The notes: generated from the letters alone by a model not told the origin. DNA of 64,000 nt from Schistocerca nitens (GCF_023898315.1 NC_064621.1:539793383-539857382); one strand, 5' to 3'; positions 41,020 through 53,570 are shown, numbered from the stretch's first letter. A program made the numbers and translations.

Positions 41020-42790
41020 CACGAAATAAGCATCAAACGAAAAAACTACAAAGAACGAAACTCGTCTAGCTTGAAGGGGGAAACCAATTGGTGCTATGGT
41101 TGGCCCACTAGATGGCGCTGCCATAGGTCAAACGGATATCAAGTGCGTTTTTTAAAATAGGAACCCCCATTTTTATTACATATTCGTGTAATACTTAAAG
41201 AAATATGGAGATTTTAGTTGGACCACTTTTTTCGCTTTGCGATAGATGGCGCTGTAATAGTCACAAGCCTGTAAGTATATGGTATCACGTAACATTCCGC
41301 CAGTGCGGACGGTATTTGCTTCGTGATACATTACCCGTGTTAAAATGGACCGTTTACCAATTGCGGAAAAGGTCGATATTGTATGATGTATGGCTATTGT
41401 GATCAAAATGCCCAACGAGCGTGTGCAATGTATGCTGTTCGGTATACTGGACGACATCATCCAAGTCTCCGAACCGTACACCGGATAGTTACGTTATTTA
41501 AGGAAACAGGAAGTGTTCAACACTGCAACAAATGATGATGCCCAAGAAGGTGTTTTAGCTGCTGTCGTTGCTAATCCGCACATCAATAGCACACAAATTG
41601 CGCGAGAATCGGGAATCTCAAAAACGTCGGTGTTGAGAATGCTACATCAACATCGTTTGCGCACGTACCATATTTCTATGCACCAGGAATTGCATGGTGA
41701 TGACTTTGAACGTCGTGTACAGTTCTGCCACTGGGCACAAAAGAAATTACGGGACGATGACAGATTTTTTGCACGCGTTCTATTTAGCGACGAAGCGTCA
41801 TTCACCAACAGCGGTAAAGTAAACCGGCAGAATATGTACTATTGGGCAACGGAAAATCCACGATGGCTGCGAAAAGTGGAAAATCAGCGACCTTGGCGGG
41901 TTAATGTATGGTGCGACATTATGGAAGGAAGGATAATTGGCCCCCATTTTATCGATGGCAATCTAAATGGTGCAATGTATGCTGATTTTCTACGTAATGT
42001 TCTACCGATGTTACTACAAGATGTTTCACTGCATGACAGAACGGCGATGTACTTCCAACATGATGGATGTCCGGCACGTAGCTCGCGTGCGGTTGAAGCG
42101 GTATTGAATAGCATATTTTATGACATTGGTCGTCGAAGCACGATACCATGGCCCGCATGTTCACCGGATCTGACGTCCCCGAATTTGCTGCTGTGGGGAA
42201 AGTGGAAGGATATTTGCTATCGTGATCCAACGACAACGCCTGACATGCGTCAGCGCATTGTCAATGCATGTGCGAACATTACCGAAGGTGAACTACTCGC
42301 TGTTGAGAGGAATGTCGTTACACGTATTGCCGAATGCATTGAGGTTGACGGACATCATTTTGAGCATTTATTGCATTAATGTGGTACTTACAGGTAATCA
42401 CTCTGTAACAGCATGCGTTGTCAGAAATGATAAGTTCACAAAGGTACATGTATCACATTGGAACAACCGAAATAGAATGTTTAAACGTACCTACGTTCTG
42501 TATTTTAATTTAAAAAACCTGTTACCAACTGTTCGTCTAAAATTGTGAGCTATTACAGCGCCATCTATCACAAAGCGAAAAAAGTGGTCCAACTAAAACA
42601 TTCATATTTCTTTACGTACTACTACGAATATGTAATAAAAAATGGGAGTTCCTATTTAGAAAACGCACTTGATATCCGTTTGACCTATGGCAGCGCCATC
42701 TAGCGGGCCAACCATAGCGCCATCTGGTTTCCCCCTTCAAGCTAGACAAGTTTAATTCTTTGTAGTTTTTTCGTGTGACCTAATTTCGTG
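41020..42790 (+). mobile_element. Mariner-superfamily transposon with about 250-bp TIRs
   Basis: 41020-41272 and 42549-42790 are inverted copies: CACGAAAT...ACGAAAAAACTACAAAGAA, AAGGGGGAAACCA, GCTAGATGGCGCTGCCATAGG (one mismatch) and TTTAGTTGGACCACTTTTTT can be followed in both. TIR divergence (small indels, about 10 percent by eye) is higher than in the 37.9 kb element, so it is older. The exact outer ends are uncertain. Confidence 0.85.
41513..42379 (+). pseudogene. Transposase with internal deletion and D-to-N catalytic change
   Basis: The N-terminus is broken: AEKVDIV-stop at about 41370, then YCDQNAQRACAMYAVRYTGR and RIVTLFKETGSVQHCNK in another frame, with DNA apparently missing at about 41520 before TNDDAQEGVLAAV. 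The rest is open: ARVLFSDEASFTNSG (first D), MYFQHDGCPARSSRAVEAVL (second D), then SPDLTSPNLLLWGKW, where relatives such as 38140-39216 have SPDFSCLDYFLWG, so the third D is N here. 39 residues separate the second D and this N. C-terminus ECIEVDGHHFEHLLH. Expected to be inactive. Confidence 0.85.
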
Positions 42791-42825
42791 AGATATTTGG
42801 CTAGGTCACGGAAGGATGAAGAAGG

Positions 42826-42982
42826 GAAGCAACTGTGTCCTTTCGAAAGAACCATCCCATCATTTGCCTCGAGCGATTTAATGAAATCACGGAAAACCTA
42901 AATCAGGGTGGCCGGACGTGGGTTTGACCCGCCGTCCTCACGAGTAAGAGTCCGTTGTGCTAACTTCTACGCTACCCTCTAG
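42826..42982 (-). mobile_element. tRNA-derived SINE (same family as 3105-3275)
   Basis: Minus strand: tRNA-like head GTAGCGTAGAAGTTAGCACA, the ACGGCGGGTCAAACCCACG T-arm-like stretch, then GGCCACCCTGATTTAGGTTT, GATTTCATTAAATCGCTCGA, GGCAAATGATGGGATGGTTC and CTTTCGAAAGGACAC. Better preserved than the 3.1 kb copy. Confidence 0.7.
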
Positions 42983-44560
42983 GTGCAATGTGTGCAAAGC
43001 ATTTCGTTGTTCGCATTTCCGAGAATACTGTAATATACTAAACAACTGTTTTCGATGGATCTCCCTTGATAACTGCGATGTTAATCACAGGTGCCTTACA
43101 ATGTCTGTAGCTCTAGCCACCACAATTCATCACAGGTAAAACCGAGAATCTACCTAAACATTAGGAGAGATATTTAGGTAACGGAGAAGAATACGTTCCT
43201 GATTAAGTTCTGTATGCTATTTATCTGAAGGAAAAATTTTTTCGCTCGTAATAAATGCTACGAAGTTTAGCCTCGACCTAATCATAAAGACTTGTGTATC
43301 ATATTTAACTGTTTCTATTACATTATCTGTCGTTTGTATATGTTTAAGGTACTTGATTATACTGAGAAATTATTCTTTGGTGTTTTACCTATTGTCTTAT
43401 TTTACATTGTCTTTGTTGCAGGTGAGTATTCGAATCATTTCTCACAGTGGACGCTGATTTTGGCAATAAAGCAGTGTTCCGAGTGCTCAGTACACTTGGT
43501 AAGTATTATAGCATAAGAAGTAGACAGTAGAGTAGAAACGTCCTGGAGAAAATAGAGATGTATCAAAATTATGTTTCTTATGTGTGAGGTACGGAGTGTT
43601 TACAGAAACTGTGCGTTACCTTTTTGTCTTATACCATTTAAACGTGCACTTTTTGATGCGAAAAACATTCAAAACCTGGAGGTTAAAGAGAGAGTAAGGA
43701 AGAGGTGCATAATGGGCATCAGCAGGGGAAAAAGAGATAATAGAAACTTGGAAACGGTAACAAGCAGTAAGCAAAATGAGAATACCTCCGAAACTGCTTT
43801 GCACATTCCAGATAGCATTTAGTTTCACTTTTTTTCTGAAACAGGACTAGAGCCTCATCCAGTTACAGAGCAGACTGCGGCAGACTAATAGGAACATCTT
43901 AAAGGCAAGGTCGGTAGAAAAGTCATATAGAAAGAAAAGATTCCTGCTAATAGTAGCAGTCAGGAAAGATGTATAGGTTAAATGCTCCAGAAAAAGCTAG
44001 ATGTAGAAAACCAGGTCACAATCATCGTGGATCGTAGTACTAAGTTCAGCTACGTGACATTTAACCAAAAATATCAGGTACTTGTTCTAGGAGAAGCAGG
44101 AAACAGCCCGGCTGGAAGCTTATACTACTGGAGGTAACCTGGATGGAATGAGACCACCAACAGCACACACTCGAGAGTGGTTAGTAGAGGTTTTGTAGCG
44201 CCATCACCATCCCTAGGATATCCCAGCTGTCAGCTGTGTAAACAAAGAGTTCAGTGGACTGCTTTTGACTGAAACGAAGTTTCATACCTGTGCTATACCT
44301 GCTGCTCCATGCGGGATGTGAGTATACAAAAATCATGGCCTACATCTGACTAGGAGAGGAACGACAGGTTATCTGAGCTTCGTGTATCGTACAGAAAGCG
44401 TAAGGAACAGTGGGGAGGGGGAACGGTGGGAGGTCGGCACGAGCAGCACACAGGGCGAAATCCCTATGGTTACTGGAGTCAGAGGGACACATCTTTTAAG
44501 CTAGAGTAAAACTATAGTCAGAGAAAGTTGAAAGAAATTGCAATAGAAAAGAACCATAAT
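42983..44560. other. No recognised gene; possible LINE 5' region at its right end
   Basis: AT-rich, short open frames only. Roughly 43850-44560 may be the ORF1 or leader of the LINE whose endonuclease starts at 44565, but I see no motif to prove it. Confidence 0.35.
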
Positions 44561-44564
44561 ATAT

Positions 44565-45560
44565 AAAGTTATTTCATAACAATATCAGAGGGATAGAAAA
44601 ACAAGGTAGATGAGCCTCTTGTACGTCTAGAAGACGTGAAAAATTCTGAAGTGATCTATGCCTCACTGGACACCACTTCAAAATGGTTCAAATGGCTCTG
44701 AGCACTATGGGACTTAACATCTGAGGTCATCAGTCCACTAGACGTAGAACTACTTAAACCTAACTAACCTAAGGACATCACACACATCCATGCCCGAGGC
44801 AGGATTCGAACCTGCGACCGTAGCGGTCGCGCGGTTCCAGACTGTAGCGCCTAGAACCGCTCGGCCAAACCGGCCGGCTGGACACCACTTCACCACAGAG
44901 ATAGAGACATTAAATATCACGATTACAGATTGGCATCATTATTGTCTAGAGTTAGCACGGAAAACCATGAGTTGCAACGTATGTGAAAGTTGGACACGAA
45001 GTCAGACATATTTAAACAAGCAGTTTTTGTGTAGATATGCATGCGCTTGTAAAGTGCTATTGCAGATTACTTCTCTTGTAATTCTAACAGTCTACGACTT
45101 CCGCTAGGAAACATTTAGTTATTTGTGAGAAATCTTAACTCAGTATTGAGTTTCCTGTCATACGAGAAAAAACAGACAGTAGTTTATGGAGATTTCAGTG
45201 TAGATTTCCTCAAAGATGATGACAGGAAGAATGAACTGAAATCATTATTTGGCTGTTTCAGTCTGACTTCAGACATGAATTTTCCAACTCGTGCGCTCCA
45301 AGATAACAGGTTTCTGTGTGATAAATTTTTATAGCCATTGTTCACTGTGAAACAATTAATGTGTACGCAGTTGTTAATGGACTATCGGATCATGATGCAT
45401 GATTAATGGAAGGAAACAATGTAGCACCTTTACAACTGTAAGGCACGTTCGTACAAAGCAGTGAGACTTATTAATAATATCAGGATTCAGTGTTTTAAGA
45501 ATAAGTTAAAAAGAGCTGGTACTGAATGAGGCAAATATGAATGGACGTGCTAATGCGAAT
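44565..45560 (+). pseudogene. LINE endonuclease domain, degenerate, split by a SINE
   Basis: In changing frames: FHNNIRGIEKQ (44568), DLCLTGHHFTT (44655 and, across the SINE, 44890; relatives have LCLTEHH), EIETLNITITDWHHY (44900), VVYGDFSVDFLKDDDRKNEL (45178, GDF-V-D block), MNFPTRALQDN (45275) and NGLSDHDA (45375, SDH block). These are the ordered motifs of an APE-type endonuclease from a CR1/L2-like LINE. No RT follows. Confidence 0.75.
44681..44877 (-). mobile_element. Main tRNA-derived SINE, copy 8
   Basis: Antisense, full-length and close to consensus. Perfect 15-bp target duplication CTGGACACCACTTCA at 44666-44680 and 44878-44892; the duplicated bases encode part of the LTGHHF block of the LINE endonuclease. 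Confidence 0.97.
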
Positions 45561-46405
45561 TTCAACTTATTCCGTAGTAAATTTCGATAGTATTTCAAAA
45601 TAGCTGTCCTACGAAATTACCCGAAAGTAGTCATTGTAAGGAACTCCATTTTGATATGAACTTTCCCGTCTTTGTGTTTATGAGCATATAACATCTTCTA
45701 TGTTTCCATTGTGTATAATTTTTATACGTACGTTTATTGCTTTTGTAAACCCTCATACTGGTGTTTAATAAAAATGTTTTGTGATCAAGAGGGACTCTTA
45801 CACCAACAAGAGCTGTGACGGTTTCGGGGAATTAGTGTCGTCGATATAACGCTTACTGTGATCACTTGACACCTTTTTGATGGAATCTCGTAATCCCCTC
45901 CATCCACATGGTCGATCTCTTGCCATAAGTTGCTCACCAGCGACTTTAATCGACTTCAACGTTTGCAACAACGCTGCGTGACTTTCCCCTTCGGCACTGT
46001 TGCTCTTTTCTTTTTCTAGTCGTCATTACCTTTAACGACGTTATTAGCAAATCTTCACGCTCGTTGAGGAAGTCAGCTTCTGCGATCACTTTCGTGTCCG
46101 TACAAAGAGGTAACAAAGCGCAGTCGTAGCCTGGCCGAGTCAGTTCCTACTATAGCCGGGAATGTAGTTTTCACTTTGTCGAATAACTATGACAACTATG
46201 TGTTACCGAAATTTCCCCGACGGATCGAACATTCCATCATCTTTCGGGCATCAATCCAGTACAGTGTGCTGAGTGGTTTTAATTCATTCATGGACACTCA
46301 TTGAAGATGGTTGTACGGCTAACATCCGAAATTTCAGAAAATGAAACCTTTCAGTCTCCGATATACGCCTTAAAGGTGATGGATTATAGCAAATATGTTC
46401 ATATC
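45561..46405. other. No recognised feature
   Basis: AT-rich to mixed; no coding, tRNA-like or transposon signal that I can name. Confidence 0.4.
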
Positions 46406-46408
46406 TGA

Positions 46409-46480
46409 AACTTCCTGACATATTAAAACAGTGCACCTAACGGGGATCTTGCCTTTCACAGAAAATGCTCTTACCAGCTT
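46409..46480 (-). mobile_element. tRNA-like SINE remnant
   Basis: GAAACTTCCTGACATATTAAAACAGTGCAC and ATCTTGCCTTTCACAGAAAATGCTCTTACCAG are the degraded reverse complement of the tRNA-like unit at 32215-32300. Confidence 0.65.
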
Positions 46481-46581
46481 CCTTTTTTGCAAGAAATGTA
46501 TTACACAAGTCAAAAAATCACTCAGTTACATTAGAGTAAAAGAAAACTTACTTTATCAGGAATTATGTACACTGGTAACTA

Positions 46582-48003
46582 CACTCCTGGAAATTGAAAT
46601 AAGAACACCGTGAATTCATTGTCCCAGGAAGGGGAAACTTTATTGACACATTCCTGGGGTCAGATACATCACATGATCACACTGACAGAACCACAGGCAC
46701 ATAGACACAGGCAACAGAGCGTGCACAATGTCGGCACTAGTACAGTGTATATCCACCTTTCGCAGCAATGCAGGCTGCTATTCTCCCATGGAGACGATCG
46801 TAGAGATGCTGGATGTAGTCCTGTGGAACGGCTTGCCATGCCATTTCCACCTGGCGCCTCAGTTGGACCAGCGTTCGTGCTGGACGTACAGACCGCGTGA
46901 GACGACGCTTCATCCAGTCCCAAACATGCTCAATGGGGGACAGATCCGGAGATCTTGCTGGCCAGGGTAGTTGACTTACACCTTCTAGAGCACGTTGGGT
47001 GGCACGGGATACATGCGGACGTGCATTGTCCTGTTGGAACAGCAAGTTCCCTTGCCGGTCTAGGAATGGTAGAACGATGGGTTCGATGACGGTTTGGATG
47101 TACTGTGCACTATTAAGTGTCCCCTCGACGATCACCAGTGGTGTACGGCCAGTGTAGGAGATCGCTCCCCACACCATGATGCCGGGTGTTGGCCCTGTGC
47201 GCCTCGGTCGTATGCAGTCCTGATTGTGGCGCTCACCTGCACGGCGCCAAACACGCATACGACCATCATTGGCACCAAGGCAGAAGCGACTCTCATCGCT
47301 GAAGACGACACGTCTCCATTCGTCCCTCCATTCACGCCTGTCGCGACACCACTGGAGGCGGGCTGCACGATGTTGGGGCGTGAGCGGAAGACGGCCTAAC
47401 GGTGTGCGAGACCGTAGCCCAGCTTCATGGAGACGGTTGCGAATGGTCCTCGCCGATACCCCAGGAGCAACAGTGTCCCTAATTTGCTGGGAAGTGGCGG
47501 TGCGGTCCCCTACGGCACTGCGTAGGATCCTACGGTCTTGGCGTGCATCCGTGCGTCGCTGCGGTCCGGTCCCAGGTCGACGGGCACGTGCACCTTCCGC
47601 CGACCACTGGCGACAACATCGATGTACTGTGGAGACCTCACGCCCCACGTGTTGAGCAATTCGGCGGTACGTCCACCCGGCCTCCCGCATGCCCACTATA
47701 CGCCCTCGCTCAAAGTCTGTCAACTGCACATACGGTTCACGTCCACGCTGTCGCGGCATGCTACCAGTGTTAAAGACTGCGATGGAGCTCCGTATGCCAC
47801 GGCAAACTGGCTGACACTGACGGCGGCGGTGCACAAATGCTGCGCAGCTAGCGCCATTCGACGGCCAACACCGCGGTTCCTGGTGTGTCCGCTATGCCGT
47901 GCGTGTGATCATTGCTTGTACAGCCCTCTCGCAGTGTCCGGAGCAAGTATGGTGGGTCTGACACACCGGTGTCAATGTGTTCTTTTTTCCATTTCCAGGA
48001 GTG
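46582..48003 (-). mobile_element. Tc1-like DNA transposon, copy C (complete, 1422 bp)
   Basis: TA at 46580-46581 and 48004-48005. Termini and length as in the 34625 copy, same orientation. Flanking DNA differs from the other copies, so it is an independent insertion and not a segmental duplication. Confidence 0.96.
46737..47759 (-). CDS. Tc1-like transposase, copy C, 340 aa, intact frame
   Basis: Three private residues against the other copies: R187 (H), Q219 (R) and V291 (A). The catalytic D155, D244 and E277 are kept. Here the upstream frame closes after the MHRRRQCQPV segment (start at 47834 at the latest), so the long N-terminal extension seen in the A and B frames is not conserved. This supports the MPRQRG start at 47759. 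Confidence 0.93.
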   Translation of the reverse strand: MPRQRGREPYVQLTDFERGRIVGMREAGWTYRRIAQHVGREVSTVHRCCRQWSAEGARARRPGTGPQRRTDARQDRRILRSAVGDRTATSQQIRDTVAPGVSARTIRNRLHEAGLRSRTPLGRLPLTPQHRAARLQWCRDRREWRDEWRRVVFSDESRFCLGANDGRMRVWRRAGERHNQDCIRPRRTGPTPGIMVWGAISYTGRTPLVIVEGTLNSAQYIQTVIEPIVLPFLDRQGNLLFQQDNARPHVSRATQRALEGVSQLPWPARSPDLSPIEHVWDWMKRRLTRSVRPARTLVQLRRQVEMAWQAVPQDYIQHLYDRLHGRIAACIAAKGGYTLY

Positions 48004-48409
48004 TATAATACATTCAGCTTCAATTTTCAGTACAGAAAGTGACGGAGTGCTCCTTTCACTTGTAGCGCATCTTATTTGTCGTCAGTCTATAAAAACAGTT
48101 CCTTTGTAGCTTCTCTATGTTGCATGCGCTGTCTTCTTCCCGCTGTGATGGTGGTTTTTCCTTTTGTGCTGTATTTATTTTAAAATTTATAACTTAATGC
48201 GCCGTATTACTATCAAGAATCTTGCGACGTTTTCGCGTTATTTTTGATATTTCTGTATTTCTTATGTTTCATATTAATTTAGTACATGACGTAATCCTCC
48301 AGGTTTGCTTTTCTTCTACTCTATGTCAGATAGTTTGTGTAGATGGCCAGTAACTAGCAGCACGCTTTCTTTCTCTTTTTCGGGTGCGGCGTCTTCTCCG
48401 AAAGAAGTA

Positions 48410-49269
48410 CACTGAAGAACCAAAGAAACTGGAACACTTGCGTAATATCGTGCGTGGCCCACGCGAGCACACCAAGTGCGGCAACACGACGTGGCATAGA
48501 CTCGACTAATGTCTGAAGTAGTGCTGGAGGAAACTGACACCATGAATCTTCAAGGGCTGTTCATAAATCCGTGAGAGTACGAGCGGGTGGAGATCTCTTC
48601 TGAGCAGCTCGTTGCAAGGCAGGATGTGCTCAATAAAGTTCATATCTGGGGATTTTGTGGCCAGCGGAGGTGTTTAAACTCAGAAGTGTTCCTGGAGCCA
48701 CTCTGTAGCAATTCTGAGCGTGTGGGGTGCCGCATTGTCCTGCTGGAATTGTCCAAGTCCGTCGGAATGCACAGTAGACATGAACGGATGCAGGTGATCA
48801 GGCAGAATGCTTACGTACGTGTCACCTGTCAGAGGAAGGGTTGCACTTCTGTTACGTTGAAAGATTCTCTTCAGTCGTCGTTGGTCCCGTTCTTGCAGAA
48901 TCTCTTTCCGAAGGCAGCGATGACGGAGATTTGGCGTTTTACCGGATTCCTGACATCCACGGTACATTAGTGAAATAGTGGCACGGGAAATCCCCACTCC
49001 ATCGCTACCTCGGAGATGCTTTGTCCCATAGCTCGCGCGCCGACTATAACACCAGGTTAAAAATCATTTAAATCTTGATAACCCGCCATTGTAGCAGCAG
49101 TAACCGATCTAACAACTGCCCCAGGCCCTTGTCGTCTTACATAGGCGTTGTGCCCCAGGCCCTTGTAGTCTTACATAGGCGTTGCCGATCGCTGCGACGT
49201 AGTCTGCCTGTTTACAAATCTCTTTATTTGAATAAGTATGCCTATACCAGTTTCTTTAGCGCTTCGGTG
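48410..49269 (-). mobile_element. Internally deleted Tc1-like element (860 bp)
   Basis: TIRs CACTGAAGAACCAAAGAAACTGG (left) and CCAGTTTCTTTAGCGCTTCGGTG (right), TA at 48408-48409 and 49270-49271. The minus-strand open frame 48680-48997 joins a helix-turn-helix end (RRLKRIFQRNRSATLP) straight to LTGDTYVSILPDHLHPFMST and FQQDNAAPHTLRIATEWLQE. The region that should carry the first catalytic D is missing, with the junction near 48836. Near its right end a 34-36 bp unit (GCCCCAGGCCCTTGT...ACATAGGCGTTG) is repeated in tandem at 49117-49186. Confidence 0.88.
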
Positions 49270-49271
49270 TA

Positions 49272-51535
49272 TATTTTCTGTAGTTACTGTGTGCGACGGT
49301 GTCCTCATTACAACAGCTAGTTTTTCTTTCGTCCATTTGTATATCGTTTGTGCTCTATTACGTCTTTCTTGCTGCATGAACGACACATGGGTGACAGACA
49401 AAGTGTTGCTTCGAAGAGCTTTCTGCACTCGTAGCGAGCATTCTGCTGATCAAAGAGTTGTGTGTATTAAGCCGGGTTTGTTTCCGAAGTCCACTACTGA
49501 GCTATCCAGCCACGACTCAGAACCCACCGTTTCAGTGCACTTCTCTCTCTCTCTCTCTCTCTCTCATATTTTCCAGCTTGTTTCTACCGTCTATACAGAT
49601 AAAACCGGAGACATTAAATGCGATCTGATTGCGTGTATTCCGGACTCTTCCCTAAAACAGCTGCTGCAGGTCAGTATAGGGGAGCGTAGCAGTAAAATCG
49701 CCGTTCAACTAGTTCCCCATCACATCGCCAGAGATTAAATCCCGCGCGCGATGATAGGCCAGGTCTGCTTAGCTGCAGTAGCTGCGGTGAAAGCAGCGAC
49801 TTGTTTGCGGTCAGTGGCGGCATTGAACTGTTTCGGCCAACACCGGCTCTGCACCTTTCACACACGAAATGTTGTCGAACTGGGTTAGCCCACGACGCAG
49901 AACGATTAACGCGCAGTTGGCATTCCTGTCAATAGTTTCCACTGCTGCTTTTTGTGAAACTGTCTCTCTGGAGTAGATTCGCTTGCTGAACATTACTCCA
50001 CTGCTCTTACACCGTGCTTTGTTTTGTGCATTTTATCCCGCTACGTGCATCGGACAAAAAGTTAGTAATCCTCAGGAGTAAGGTCCCTTATTACCCAATT
50101 TAGCGGTTGCCACCCGTTTTTAGACCGTTCCCCAATTGTTCCCCTCCCCCCCCCCCCCCGTTTTGGAATTGTTTTACAAAACCATATCTGTTTAGTGCAC
50201 AAAAAATAGGTGTTATTTATTTACCACTTCAGTTTATTTTGAATCCTGCCTCTGGCAACAGTCATCCAGAAAATATATTTTGCTATGATTTGTTTGCTCT
50301 CTAGCTAGTCTTTGCTGAACTCTGCTTAAAGTTTACAACACACGGTCTATTTACTCGCTGTTTATCGACGCTTGTGTGAAGACACGGTCACCAAAAGATG
50401 TTTAAAAGTACCCTTGTCAGTGAACCTACGTATTAAGGATTGTGCATTATAAGATGTACAGTATATCTTTATAGGAATTAGAATGCCAAAAGATAACTAT
50501 AAGTGCGTTTAAAGTTTATTACAAAACTGAATTTTCTTCTGTGCACCAGGATGGAACAGGCATAGAGGCAGAATGAACGATATACGAGTAGCACTTTATT
50601 TTTATAATCGTATTGTTACTTATTTGTCTATTCGATCATGTACATTGCGTTATTAATTTTGTAATAAAACATATACCGATATCTACACGTAATACTGTAT
50701 TCCTACTATTAGTTATGAATTTCTTCTCACTTTGATGGACTTTACCTCAATCCTTACTAATTTTCATTGTCACTATTGTAATGTATTGTATAAAGAAAGT
50801 ACCCAATCCATCTAGGAACTAAATAATTTTATGGTAATACAGCACAGTAAATAAATACGCAAAACAGTTTTGTATTAAGACAGAATTTTAAGACTTGTTC
50901 TTGTTTCATCTGCTATTTTTCCATCTCGCATGGAGGTCGTTCTGATCTGTTAAACCATAAAGTGGTGACAAACAAACACAGCAAAAACAAAGCTGCACGG
51001 GATGCAACTCGAAGTGTAACAAGTTTTTTCTCAAAATCATGTAGTGAGACTAATCGGTGGAAAAAGAAGTGTTATCTTTAAGAGGTGTTAATATCGTTAT
51101 TCATGACTGTACTCTTTGATGAAACAAGAACACACTGCATAATGAAGTTTGCAAGTTTTGTGGAGAAAAATATTGCTGAGAAATGGTATCAGTGCATGAA
51201 TACTAGTGTTGATCTCACTGAACTGTTGAAAGTGGTATAGTACTATTTTGCCACTCCCACACGTAATACTTACTGTAGAGAGAATATTTACACTGTGAAG
51301 TGTCAGTGACGATGAGCGGAATACGTTCACTGTTGAAAATGTAAAGCTGTTGTTGATTGTATGGTAATGAAAAAAGTAACATTTGTTCAGTAGTATTACA
51401 GAATTATCTGCAAAAAGATTTCTTAAAAAGGGTCAGAGGAAATGAAAATTGCGTGAAATGAATCACAATATCTAAATTCCCCCAGTTTTTGAACTTTAAT
51501 AAGTAATAGTAAGTCTACTTAGGAATGATCACACT
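49272..51535. other. No recognised gene; simple repeats only
   Basis: Contains (TC)n at about 49543-49564 and a C run at 50143-50159. From 50300 very AT-rich. The open frame 49238-49738 crosses the TC run and has no domain that I recognise. Confidence 0.4.
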
Positions 51536-51539
51536 AATA

Positions 51540-51965
51540 TCCTTTAACACCACCTTTAACCTTGATAATGGCCTCAAGAGAGCTCGTAAGTTTTTTCACG
51601 CATGCCGTACCCAGCTGAAGCCACTGATTGATGATTACATATCGTAGAGTTGCTAAACTGCGGCGATACTGACTGCGACATTTTTCTCATTATTCCAAAC
51701 AATTACTGCCATTTCCGTTAGAGTAAGATCAGTTGAATCGGGAAGTAGTCAAAGTGTGGTGGTCGTTCCTGACTGTTCGTCGAACCAGGAACATACGTGT
51801 GTAGCTCTATAAAAACAACTGTTGTTTTCTTGGAAGATGTAAATGTCCACAGCAATGTAGAAGAAAAGAATACACTTGATCACCGATAATTCTGAAATGC
51901 TGGTTCGAATACAAGGTGACCTGAATGAGTGAATCCAAGTTGTGGCACGAGCAACAACCACAAAA
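51540..51965 (-). pseudogene. Tc1-like transposase C-terminal fragment, antisense
   Basis: Minus strand from about 51890: VDIYIFQENNSCFYRATHVC (relatives have QQDNAP, so the second catalytic D is lost), SWFDEQSGTTTTL, then LPDSTDLTLTEMAVIVWNN (third-residue region) and SGFSWVRHA/WLQLGTACVKKLTSSLEAII near 51580. Broken by stops. No TIR found. Confidence 0.65.
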
Positions 51966-53160
51966 CATCACAGAATCATTTCCGGTCTTAACTAAACTAT
52001 CGTTGCTTTTTGTAGTTGGCAGATTGATACTTCATCAGTGCCAGTTGTTTTCAAGTACCCACTAAGATATTTTGGCAGTGTTTCCAGCGTGCGTAGAATC
52101 GGAGTTGTTATTATTATTGTTTTCGTGTTAGCTGTCTCCATAAAACACTTTCTCAACTGCACTTTCCATTTTCCTTGTGCCTGTGCTTTAACTTAGTCCA
52201 GAATTCCCGCAGTCGTTTCCTTTGCTGTTCCTTTCTCCCTTCAGCCCATGTTTTTCCAGTTGTTACTTTTGAGTTTTCTTGGAAACAAATCATCAGGTTG
52301 CCTGCAGATAAACAAAACAAGGAATTAGCCCAAGGAATTAGCCTAAAATTATTGTATCTCAGCGAATAAATTAATCAACTCACAATAATGACAATCTTAG
52401 AATAAACCCGAGGCGAGGTGTGTCAATACCGCGATTTAAGAGATCTAAGTAAGTGACTGACAACTGTTTGGTATAATCAGTCACTGTCATATCTATCGAA
52501 TGACGATTCACCTTTGTGTAAGCAATGTGTCTGTTCCTTTGTTATCGTGCATAACTATTTTGTTTTTCTTTGTTTGTATACACTTCTGACTTGTTTTCAA
52601 TAACTGCGCACAGATTTTTTGTACTTTAATGTAATTTCTGTATTTAGGTTTTGTGTTTACTTGCAACAATTACGAAACCATCATCGATGTATCGCACCCG
52701 ACAGAGGAAAAGTATTTACGTGTTGGTAATGTGATGCTATACATCTTTAGCGTAATGAGGATGTAACGACACGAAACCTCTCGTGACACAATAAATGTGT
52801 ATCAGTATAGTTGTTTTGGTCCTTATTAATCATTAATATTAGTGTACCAGGCCAGTGAGCCACTCGAAATTATTAATCAGGTGTGGACCACGAAACGATC
52901 AAAGCCATAGACAATCCTTGTTCTACGGGACGTGTCTGTAATCTTTTCTATGTGTTTATGGATTCCATGGTTAAGACGTTTCCAGAAGTCACCATTCTCT
53001 TACTTCAGGCCTAGGATTATCCTCAAGATCTATCTTTCTCTTCTATCTAGTTTTCCGATCAGATCTTCTCTGTTCATAGGAAGGCATTCTCCGGCATTTA
53101 AGGCCCCCGGTTCATGTTACTATGCAGTCTCTTTGCATCAACTAATACTACTTTTTGTTA
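51966..53160. other. No recognised feature
   Basis: AT-rich, no coding or repeat signal. 'gcctaggattatcctcaagat' at about 53013 is similar to 55203-55224, on the far side of the transposon that begins at 53163, and may be part of a shared older repeat. Confidence 0.35.
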
Positions 53161-53182
53161 TTACGAGGGTCGTTTAATAATT

Positions 53183-53382
53183 CAAAATGGTTCAAATGGC
53201 TCTGAGCACTATGGGACTCAACTGCTGTGGTCATAAGTCCCCTAGAACTTAGAACTACTTAAACCTAACTAACCTAAGCACATCACACACATCCATGCCC
53301 GAGGCAGGATTCGAATCTGCGACCGTAGCGGTCGTGCGGTTCCAGACTGTAGCGCCTTTAGCCGCTCGGCCACTCCGGCCGG
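53183..53382 (-). mobile_element. Main tRNA-derived SINE, copy 9
   Basis: Antisense. Perfect 12-bp target duplication CGTTTAATAATT at 53171-53182 and 53383-53394, within the left mariner TIR. Confidence 0.96.
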
Positions 53383-53570
53383 CGTTTAATAATTAATGCA
53401 ACACTTTTTCCTGAAGGCAGGTTGCACTTTTTTCTAAAGGCAGGTTGGTTTTACTCAGCATTTCAATAAACCATATTATTCCACTCTCTTCTGGCTAGAA
53501 AAACCTGTTTTTGAAGACAATCTCCGTCCAATGCGACGGCCTTTCGCCACGTTACCGGGAGGGCCGACGT

